A stretch of DNA of 36,714 nt from Bacilli bacterium PM5-9 (GTDB taxonomy: Bacteria; Bacillota_I; Bacilli_A; JAJDGJ01): contig JARXZD010000015.1 of the NCBI GenBank assembly GCA_029893765.1, positions 1-36,714 of the forward strand. The letters run 5' to 3'. Under the pieces are notes generated by a model, which saw only the letters and a list, made by a program, of their open reading frames with translations, ran no database searches and was not told the DNA's origin. The translations under genes were made by a program, and so were the position numbers. Each line of letters begins with the position of its first letter. Positions within the stretch are counted from its first letter, which is position 1. This document shows positions 25,320 to 34,800 of this stretch, in pieces.

Positions 25320-25399
25320 TGTAAAGAATAATGTAAAGTGATTATGAAGGAATTGTTCCATTAATTTTACATTCAAAAAATGTTTTAATGAACTATTTT

Positions 25400-25408
25400 T
25401 GATATAAT
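25400..25408 (+). promoter_or_regulatory. Extended -10 promoter of the two-component/LRR operon
   Basis: TGA followed by TATAAT (25403-25408). No good -35 is present, which fits an activator-dependent or extended -10 promoter. The GTG start is 35 bases downstream. Confidence 0.65.
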
Positions 25409-25442
25409 GGCACTATACAGTAAAAATGGGAGTTGGACGATT

Positions 25443-26126
25443 GTGAATAAAATTTTAATGATTGATGATGATAATGAGTTTATAAGTGTTTTTTCTGAGC
25501 TATTAATAACTAATGATTTTGTTGTTGATTGTATTGATAATGCAAAGGATGGTATAGAGATGGCTCAAAGTAATAATTATGATTTAATTATTATTGATTT
25601 GTATTTAAAAAAGTTTACAGGATTTCAAGTGTTAGAATTGTTAAGAGAAAAGAATGTTAATTCTAAAATAATTATTTTAACTAATTCAGTGGATGATGTT
25701 GATGAATCGAAAGCTTTATATTTAGATATTGATGAATATTTAAGAAAAACGACTAGTTTTAAAATAATGATTCAAAGAATTAAGAGGGTTTTAAGTTCAG
25801 CTACTCAAATAAATAAAGGTGCTGATGTATTAAGAAGTGATTCTGAAAGAGTTATTATTAATATTAGAGAACGACTAGTTACTAAAAACAATGAAGTTAT
25901 TCATTTAAGTAATTTAGAATTTGATTTATTATGTTTATTTTTACAAAATAAAAATGTTTTGCTTAGTAGAGAAACTATTTTAGAAAAAGTTTGGCGTTTA
26001 GGTGAAAATGAAGTTTTTATTGAGTCAAGAACAGTTGATGTTCATGTTAAAAATTTAAGGAATAAATTAAATATAAAAGCTATTGTAACAGTAAGAGGAA
26101 TGGGTTATCGCTGGTATGAAAAGTAA
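25443..26126 (+). CDS. OmpR/PhoB-family response regulator
   Basis: 227 residues: receiver domain with acidic pocket D8-D10, phospho-acceptor D52 (IIIDLYLKK), T80 and K102, then a winged-helix DNA-binding domain (~130-227) ending in the TVRGMGYRWYEK hairpin. The start is GTG at 25443, ten bases after GGGAG; an upstream ATG at 25407 overlaps the -10 and cannot be used. It overlaps the kinase start by 11 bases. Genes it controls are not known; the neighbouring surface genes are the first candidates. Confidence 0.92.
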   Translation: MNKILMIDDDNEFISVFSELLITNDFVVDCIDNAKDGIEMAQSNNYDLIIIDLYLKKFTGFQVLELLREKNVNSKIIILTNSVDDVDESKALYLDIDEYLRKTTSFKIMIQRIKRVLSSATQINKGADVLRSDSERVIINIRERLVTKNNEVIHLSNLEFDLLCLFLQNKNVLLSRETILEKVWRLGENEVFIESRTVDVHVKNLRNKLNIKAIVTVRGMGYRWYEK

Positions 26127-27474
26127 TAAAAAATGGCGATTGTTTTTTGCTTTAAGTATTATTCTTTATTTTTGTGCTGTTCTAATTAGTGGTGTGATAA
26201 TTAATGAAATACCAAATTTATATAGTAAACTACAAGTTTCTAATAATAAAAAAATAGAACAAACAATCACAAGCTATTTAGAAAATAACAATTTTAATAA
26301 TCTTGAAACGTTAAATAAAGAAAATACAATTGATTTTGTTGTTATAAATAAAAAGACAAATGAAATATTATATAGTAGTATTGAAAATTTAAATGAAGAT
26401 AATATTGAATTATTAAATGATAATGCTAATGAAAAGTTAATATCAAGCCGAACTGTTTTTGATGTTGATAGTTCAAATGTAGAGTATGAAGTTATTTTGA
26501 TTAGTTATTATATTTCTCCACAAGATACTTTTGATATTTGGATTATTGCTTTACTAATTATAATATCAATTTTGTTGTCTTTGATTGCAATTGCTTTAAT
26601 GGTTTTATTCCATAAATATATAAAACCATTGCATAGTTTAAAAGACACTATTCAAAAAGTTAGTGCTTTTCAATTAAACTTTTTAAATAAATCTAAAAAT
26701 AATAGTGAATATGGTGATTTAACAAAACAATTAATTGATTTCTCACAAGAATTAGATCAAAACATTAAAAATACTGGTTATCAATATAGCCAGCTAGAAA
26801 AAAGTTTGATGATTCAAAATGAAGAAACTAATTATAAAAACAAACTTTTAGGTTCACTTGCTCATGATTTAAAAGCTCCATTGGCTTTAATTAATTTGAA
26901 CATTGAAAAATTAAGTTTAACTTCAAATGAAAGTGAATCAATTATTTATGAAAAAATTCAAAATCAAATTCAAGATGTAGTAGAAGATATTAATGATATG
27001 AATACTATTGTTTTTGATTCGCATAATAATAGTGTTGATCATATTGAAAAAATTGATTTGGTTAGTCTGATTTTAGATTGTTACCAAGTTATTAATGATT
27101 TATTTGATAGTAAAAATTTCAAAGTTGAGTTTGCTATGGATGAAGAAGTTATTATTGAGGCGAATTTAATTAGAATGAAACAACTTATTAATAATGCATA
27201 TTTAAATATTTATAATCATGCTTTAATGAATGCTGAGGTTGTTGTTAGTTGTTATAAAGAGAATGATAAAATTATTATGTCATTTTATAATGATGCTAAA
27301 CAATTAAGTCAAGAACAACTTCAAAAGGTATTTAATGTCTTTTATAGTGCTGATGATAATAATGGTAATTCAGGTATTGGTTTATATACAATGAAAATTA
27401 TCGCCGAGGAAATAAATGGGCAAATATCAATGAAAAACCAAGGTGATGGAATTGTAATTGAGGTGGTGATTTAA
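26116..27474 (+). CDS. Sensor histidine kinase
   Basis: 452 residues with two membrane helices (~9-30 and ~141-166) enclosing an extracytoplasmic domain of about 110 residues without a recognised fold. Then a HAMP-like linker, the dimerisation helix with H250 in SLAHDLKAP, and a HATPase domain with the N-box (QLINNAYLNIYN, N359/N360) and the GIGLYT box at 420-425. It starts inside the end of the response-regulator gene and ends directly against the GTG of the LRR gene, so the three are one operon. The short sensor loop suggests it may need a partner to detect its signal. Confidence 0.9.
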   Translation: MKSNKKWRLFFALSIILYFCAVLISGVIINEIPNLYSKLQVSNNKKIEQTITSYLENNNFNNLETLNKENTIDFVVINKKTNEILYSSIENLNEDNIELLNDNANEKLISSRTVFDVDSSNVEYEVILISYYISPQDTFDIWIIALLIIISILLSLIAIALMVLFHKYIKPLHSLKDTIQKVSAFQLNFLNKSKNNSEYGDLTKQLIDFSQELDQNIKNTGYQYSQLEKSLMIQNEETNYKNKLLGSLAHDLKAPLALINLNIEKLSLTSNESESIIYEKIQNQIQDVVEDINDMNTIVFDSHNNSVDHIEKIDLVSLILDCYQVINDLFDSKNFKVEFAMDEEVIIEANLIRMKQLINNAYLNIYNHALMNAEVVVSCYKENDKIIMSFYNDAKQLSQEQLQKVFNVFYSADDNNGNSGIGLYTMKIIAEEINGQISMKNQGDGIVIEVVI

Positions 27475-28671
27475 GTGAAATATAAAAATCATCTATTATT
27501 AATTTCTTTAGTTTTTAGTATGTTTTTAAATGTTAAAGATATTAATGCTTTATCAAATTTTGAAAAATGTGTTAATGATAACCTTAAACAACAAAAAACA
27601 ACTTCTAATAAGCTAAATGCTCTTAATTGCCAAAATTATCGAATTGATAGTGTTAGTAATTTAAGTAAATATCCTAATTTAGAATATGTCGATCTAAGTT
27701 ATAATAAAATTAAAACTATTTCTAGTTCAATGGTTTCTAATAAAAAAATAAAACAATTAAAGTTAAACAATAATATGATTACTAATGTTAATGGTAGGAT
27801 TAGTAAATTAAGTAATTTAGAAGATTTAAATTTAGGTGGAAATACTTTTTATTATTTACCTGTAGAAATTAATAAATTAAAAAAACTAAAAAACTTAAAT
27901 CTATCAGCAACTTATCTTTTAGAATTACCAAGTATCAATAATCTAACAAGGCTTAATACTTTAAATTTAGAAAGTAATCAATTATTTACTTTGCCTAACC
28001 TAAAGAATAATCCAATTAATAAATTATCAATAAATAATAATTTTTTATCTGTAAATAAGATTACTACAAAAACAAATGAATTCAAAGTTAATACTCAAAA
28101 TAAATTAAAGAGTAATATTAGTGAAATTGTAATTGATAATAAATGTTTAACATATACTCCTGAAGAATTAATTCAAAGAAACATTGTTTCTAATCAATCA
28201 ATTCCTTTGTATGGGATTGTTAATTATTATATATATGCTGCTATTGATGATAAGGGTAGCTTTGTTGATGTTGATGATTATATTAACTTATCAAATTGTG
28301 ATATTTTAAAGGATACTAATATTACTGGTAAAATTGCTTTTAAACTAAGTGATAGTAGTTATAATACTAATTTGTTTATAAAAATTGTTGCAACTAAAGA
28401 TAAGGGCTCTACTGAAATAATTCACAAAAGAAAACCAAATGACTTAGAGCAAAACAATAATTCTAAAGATAAAAAGAAGGATGAAGATACTTTATTTAAA
28501 AACATTAATACCTTTGAATATAATGAAAAAAACGCAAATAACTTTTATAGAATAAATAACTCTTATTTACTATCAGCTATTCTTTTGTTGATTGTTTTAA
28601 TACCATTAGTGTTGATTGCAAGAGTAATTAATAAGATAAAAAATTATAGTGTAAACATTAGGAGAAAGTAA
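27475..28671 (+). CDS. Membrane-anchored leucine-rich repeat protein, third gene of the two-component operon
   Basis: 398 residues. Residues 1-26 are a signal peptide or N-anchor (KYKNHLLLISLVFSMFL). After a Cys-containing cap, six to seven LRR units of the LxxLxLxxNxLxxLP type run from ~58 to ~195. A second domain (~200-320) contains C223 and another Cys and is probably beta-rich. A Lys/Asn-rich spacer leads to a C-terminal membrane helix (~363-388) with a basic tail, but without any LPXTG-like motif, so it should stay in the membrane. The start is GTG immediately after the kinase stop, with GAGGTGG upstream. Being in one operon with a sensor kinase suggests an accessory ligand-binding role. 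Confidence 0.82.
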   Translation: MKYKNHLLLISLVFSMFLNVKDINALSNFEKCVNDNLKQQKTTSNKLNALNCQNYRIDSVSNLSKYPNLEYVDLSYNKIKTISSSMVSNKKIKQLKLNNNMITNVNGRISKLSNLEDLNLGGNTFYYLPVEINKLKKLKNLNLSATYLLELPSINNLTRLNTLNLESNQLFTLPNLKNNPINKLSINNNFLSVNKITTKTNEFKVNTQNKLKSNISEIVIDNKCLTYTPEELIQRNIVSNQSIPLYGIVNYYIYAAIDDKGSFVDVDDYINLSNCDILKDTNITGKIAFKLSDSSYNTNLFIKIVATKDKGSTEIIHKRKPNDLEQNNNSKDKKKDEDTLFKNINTFEYNEKNANNFYRINNSYLLSAILLLIVLIPLVLIARVINKIKNYSVNIRRK

Positions 28672-28693
28672 AGTGATAAAACACTTTACTTTT
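28667..28693 (+). terminator. Hairpin at the end of the two-component/LRR operon
   Basis: AGTAAAGTG (28667-28675) pairs perfectly with CACTTTACT (28682-28690); T-run short, so it could be leaky. The arm GTAAAGTGAT is also found at 25333-25342 upstream of the operon, so the sequence may have a second role. Confidence 0.65.
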
Positions 28694-28740
28694 ACTTTAC
28701 ATTCATTAAAAACACATCACACATCATCAAAAAACGTGCG

Positions 28741-28769
28741 TTGAACGATTACAATTCATATCGTATTAT
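28741..28769 (+). promoter_or_regulatory. Promoter of the giant surface protein gene
   Basis: TTGAAC at 28741-28746 and TATTAT at 28764-28769 with a 17-base spacer. The leader would be about 75 bases before an AGGAGG site. Confidence 0.75.
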
Positions 28770-28851
28770 TATATTGTATATAATTATGTAAATTATTCAT
28801 AAAGTATATTGTAAACATAGATTTATCTATATAATTTTAGGAGGACAAAAT

Positions 28852-31800
28852 ATGAAAAAATTATTTTTAAAATTAATGATGGTAATGTTTGTTGTATTTG
28901 GTTTTAATCAAATAAATGCAGAAACAGTTACAGATGGAAATGTTAAATTAGATATTCCACAATATGATGGTTTGGATTGGAAACCAGGTGAAATTTATAA
29001 TGCAACAGCAACTGTAGACTTTGGTGATGCTTCATCAACAAACAAGATTATTAAAATAAAGTTGCCAATGGGATTAAGATATGTAAAATATCCGGCTAAA
29101 AATCCATCAACAGCTACCGGATTGAAAAATATTGAAGTGCAATCTGATGGTACATTTGATACTTTTTTAGAAAGTAGTACAAGTGCTATTACAATGAATT
29201 TTTCAAACACTTATTCATATTATGATGAAATAGAATATAGAATTAAATCCGGTGGTGAAAAAGTAGAAGTTAAGTTCTCACTAACAGTAGATGAGTATAT
29301 TTATTATGGACCGAAAACATTTAGTGCAGAAGAAGGAATTCAAGTAACTGCATCAAAAGATGGAGTAGCTGATTTAGGAACTGCAAAAATGGGTGTTAAA
29401 GCGCTTACTGACATCACATATTCAACAACAAGTAGTAGTGGAAAGGAATATAAATTATTAGAAGGATCAACAAATGAAGCTACAGGGTTTTATTTTTATG
29501 TAAATAGGGTAGGAATATCTACGCGCACAATATTGCACTCAAAAGAAATGAAAATTAAATATTTTTATCCAAAAGGTGATGGTATCAAATTTGAAGGCAT
29601 GAAATTAGACAGATTTCCTGGAGATCCTATAAAACTTGTGAATAATGAGAGTGAAGCATATTTAGATCTTCTTTATAAAAATATGACATTATCTTCAAAT
29701 ACGCATATTTATTATCCATCATTTTCATATGAAAATGCAGCAGTTGGATTATATGAAAATAAAACAAATGGTATTGATAATAGCCAAGAAGTTACTATAA
29801 CAACATATGATGATACAATTATTACTCTTCCATCAAATAAAACAGGAACTTCAGTGAAATTTAATATTATAAGTAGTTCAGACACTACTGAGAAATTAAT
29901 GTTACAGAGCAATGACAGAATATATAAAAAAATAAGTGATGATTATTTTACGCCAATGAAATATCGTATTTTAAATGATGCATTAACTATTAAAAAGGAT
30001 CAAGTATTAGAATTTGAAGCTGGTTTAAATATGGAAGTTGAAGAATTAGTATTACCAAATTTAGCAAAATCATTTAAGTATAAAACAAATTTAAATAATG
30101 CGAATTGGATAGACTTAGATGTTGACAAGTTGACAAAAACAAATTATCCTTCAAATAATTTGCCTACATTTAATATTAAAAAAATGGGGCTTGAAAATGA
30201 TGAATATTTGACTAATGCAATTATTGAATTAAATGATGTACCAATAAGTTATGATAGTGGTTCGGTTATTAATGTATCTCAATATGGAAGGGTATTAGCA
30301 CGATTAAAAGATGGAATAAATGTGGATAATGCAATATTTAAATTGTATAAAAAAGATGCTAATGGTGATGCCATTGTTGAAACGCAAACAATTGTTAATT
30401 CAAAATTGACAAGAAGAAATGATTCTCCTAGAACAAATTCATTAATTTCACTGAGTGAAACTACAATAAATGCGGGGGGAAAGGCTGCAGCAACTGCAAT
30501 TCTTTCAATGGGTTCAAATTATAGCGGGGATACTTTATCTGTTGTTCCTAATCCTGCTGCATATATTAAACTTCCAAAAGGGATAACTATTGATGAAGAT
30601 TCAATTAAAATTACTTCAACAAAAACAAAAGAAGAATTTGATTATACTGTTTCTGATCCATATACATTGGAAAATGGTGATACTTATGTTGAAATTGTTG
30701 TAAAACATTTCTTAGGTGGTTTTTTTGATAGTAAATTTGAACAAACAATGGATATATCATTTGAACTTCATGCATCATTGCTAGCAAGTGGTAATTATAA
30801 GTGGAATGAGTATGCATTTTTAGATGATAAGAAAAATGTTGTTGAAACTGGTGCTGCTGGAAATCAAGTAGTTGATGTTGATGATATTGACAGGGATGGT
30901 AATAGAACAGAAAAAATCACAAGAAACAATTCAGGTACAAATTTTATCATTGTCCCAAAAAATGATTTGTTAATAGATACTTTCATTAAGGAAAGTGCAA
31001 CTGCAAATAGAGAAATGGATTATGATACATCAAAACCATCAAGTGCAGTAAACTTTACTCCAGGTACAGAAGCGATTTATACTGTAGATATTTATAATAA
31101 TAGAACAGATACAGCTGGTACCAAAGCAAAAACAACAGCTTATATTCCTGTGCCAAAAAAAGATTTAGATTTCGGTAGTAATTTCCAAGAAAAACCAGGT
31201 TATTGGAATATGAAACTTGGAAGTGCATTGCCAGTCGTTAAGGTATATGACGTTAATCCAGATACAGGTGTAGAAACTGATGTTACTGCTGCTAAAGCTA
31301 GTAATTATAAATTAGAATATTCAAGTGATGCAACTGCAACAAACTATGCAACTGATGCAACATATGGTGCAAGTTCAAGTGCAACTACTAATATGATTAG
31401 AGTTACAAATACTGCAGGTATTGAGATGCAAGAAAAAGCAGTAATTGAATTTGTGTATGTTGTTGATGAAGATTCACAATCAGTAATTGATGATCCAGAT
31501 AAATTAGGTAAAATCAATGACTTTAGACCATACTATCGTGTTGAAGCAGGTACATCTGGATGGGCAGAAGGAACAAGAGTAGGAGCTAATTTAGTAATAG
31601 GAGAGATTTCAGGATTAGCATTCAAAGATATGAATAAAGATGGAATCTATACTGCTAAACCAGATGGTGTAGATGAGATTATGGATAATCAAGTAGTAAA
31701 ATTATATAAACATAATGGAACAAGTTATGAACCATATATTTATCCAGGTGAAAGTACACAAGCAGAAGTAACAACTGGTAGTGATGGTATGTATAAGTTT

Positions 31801-34800
31801 TCTAACCTACCAAATGGTAATTATAAAATAGATTTTAAAACATTATCAACTGCAGGTGAAACAGAGTTTACTCCAATTAAAGTAGGTAATGATTTCAAAG
31901 TAGATTCAGATGTAGAAGTAAGTGGAACAGATGCAGGAATGGCATTGGGAATAGATCCAACAAAAGAAGCATCAAAATATATTTATGCTGGGATAATATC
32001 ATATAAACCACCGGTAGAATTAATAATGACTTTTGATGATGATACAGACGTAGATAAATCAATAACTGTTTTAGGACAATTAGATGGAAGTGGAGCAGGA
32101 ACATCATCAACAATCAAAATGAAGTTAGAACCAGATTTCTTTGCAACAATTGCGGATAAAACATATGATAATGATGGAATGAAAGCAGAAAGTAGTGAAA
32201 GTACAAAAGCAACTGCTGAATGGACTGGAAACTTAGTTGATAAAGGAGGCTACTTAGAAACAAGTGCAACAATTACAGGAGTAGCAAGTGGAAGTAGTGT
32301 AGTAACTCTTAGCATTAAAGATGTCTATGGTGAGTCAAGAGAGTTAAAAGTAAACGTAACAGTAAAAGCAAACTCAAGACCAGTAATAAGTGCAAGTGAT
32401 GTAACTGTAGAAGCAGGAGATACAACATTTAACTTAGCATCACTAGCAAGTATCACTGATGCAGAAGATGGAGCAAGTGGATTAACAACAAAAGTTAAAT
32501 CAAATGATGGATTTAATGTAAATAGTGTTGGAGAATATACAATAGTGTATGAATCAGATACAGCAGATAGTGATGGAAATCTAGCATTAGATAAAACAAT
32601 CACGGTAAGTGTAGTAGATACAACAAAACCAGTAACAACAATTACACCATCACCAAGTGGAGCAAGTGTAAATCCAACAGCAATTACAGTAAGTGGGACT
32701 GATAATGCGAGTGGAACATTAACACATTCATGGAGTGTAGTAGATAGTAGTAATAATGTGATAAGTAGTGGAAGTGGAGCAGATGTAACAATTCCAAGTG
32801 CTGATGGAACATATGTGGTAAAAGCAACAAGTAGTGATGCGGCATCAAATGTATCAGATGAAGTAAGCTTTACATTTATTATCAACTCATCAACACCAGA
32901 AGTTGCAATAGTGATAACACCAACAAACAAACATAATCCAACAGAGATTAAAGTTAATGCAACAGATGGAACAGATCCAAATCCAACAGTAAGCTATACA
33001 ATAAAAAATAGTAGCAATACTATAGTAGATAGTCAAAGTGATGTGGCAAGTGGTACAACAGCAAGTATACCAACAACAGATGGAGTGTATACAATCACTG
33101 CAAAAGCTAAGAATAATGCAAGTGCTGAGAGTAGTGAAATAAGTGATACATTTACAATAGATAAAGTAGCGCCATTACCAGTAATAACAATTACACCAGT
33201 ATCAAAATTAAATCCAACATCAGTAGTAGTAAGTGCGACTGATGCGATTGATAAAAATCCAAAATTAAGTTATGAGATTAAGGATAGTAGTAATACTGTA
33301 GTAAAAGATGGAAGTAATGTAACAAGTGGAAGTAGTGCAACATTACCAACTGCAGATGGAGTGTATACAATAGAAGTGGTGGCAGTAGATGCATCATCAA
33401 ATACAAGTACAAAAGTAAGTGATACATTTACAATAGATAAAACAGCACCAGATGTAAGTGTTGTAATTACACCAACATCAAAAGTAAATCCAACAGAGAT
33501 TAAGTTTGAAGCAGATGATGTATTGGATAGTGATCCAAAAATCACTTATACAATAAAAGATAGTGATAATAATGAAGTAAGTGGTCAAAGTAATGTATCA
33601 AGTGGAGCAACTGCAAGTATACCAACAACAGATGGAGTATATACAATTAGTTATAAAGCAATTGATAAACATGGAAATGAAACTACATCAAAAAATACAT
33701 CATTTACAATAGATACAGTAGCACCAAGTGTTAGTGTAGCAATTAAACCAACAAACAAGTATAATCCAACAGAGATTAAGTTTAGTGCAAGTGATGCATT
33801 AGATAGTAATCCAAAAATCAGCTATGAAATAAAAGATGGAAGCAATACAGTAGTTGATAGTGGAGTAGATGTATCAAGTGTAGCAACTGCAAGTATCCCA
33901 ACTGCAGATGGAGTATATACAATTAGCTATACAGCGAGTGATAAACATGGAAATACAAGTGTCGTACAAACTGAAACATTTACAGTAGATAAAACAGCAC
34001 CAGTAATCACAACAACAGATACAACAAAAGATGTTAAGATAGGAACAAGTGGAACAATAGACTATAAAACATTATTTGGTCTAAGTGCAAGTGATGCAAT
34101 GGATAGTAGTGTAACTGCAAGTAAGGTGAGTGTTAATTCAAGTGCAGTGAATGTTAATAAAACAGGAAGTTATACAGTAACATTTAGTGTGAGTGATGCA
34201 GCAGGAAATACACAGACAAAAGATGTAACAATAAGAATAGTTGCATTAAGTGTAAGTGGATTAGTATTTGAAGATAAAGATTATAGTAGTACAAATAATG
34301 CAGGAGATGGAGCAATAAGTGGAGTAACAATCCAATTAATCAATGCAGATGATGATAGTGTAATAACAAGTACAACAACACAAGCAGATGGAACATATAC
34401 AATGAATATGCCAAATGGAAGTGAAAGTGTAACAAATTATGCGATTAAAGTTATAAAACCATCAGGATATATCTTTGCAGATGCTAATAAAGTAGGTAAT
34501 ACAGATGATTCAGTGGTAAATGTAACAAGTGGAAAATCAGCTAATATGACATTATCAGGATCTGATTATACAAATGTTAATGCAGGGCTTGGTGCAGATA
34601 TGAACGCTTCTTTAGCTACAACTAATACAAGAGTATATGTTGGAGATAATGTTGTGATTGGTACAAGTGTTACTAATGGTACTAAGAAAAGTGATTCTAT
34701 TTCAAATGCTAAAGCAAGTTATGTATATGATAGTGGTACAAAAGCATATACAGTTACAGGTGTAGATGCAGGAACTAGTGTATTGAGTGTTGTCTTTGAA

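Noticed and set aside
32325-32930. A 201-codon open frame on the minus strand inside the giant gene
   Set aside because: It lies opposite a repetitive, compositionally biased coding region, has no ribosome binding site, and its sequence simply mirrors the Thr/Ser/Val-rich repeats. The other open frames opposite or within the surface genes are the same kind of shadow.
32632-34002. The regularly spaced repeats as a CRISPR-like array
   Set aside because: Units of ~273 bases are in-frame, degenerate and translate into Ig-like domains; no short identical repeats with unique spacers exist anywhere in the window.
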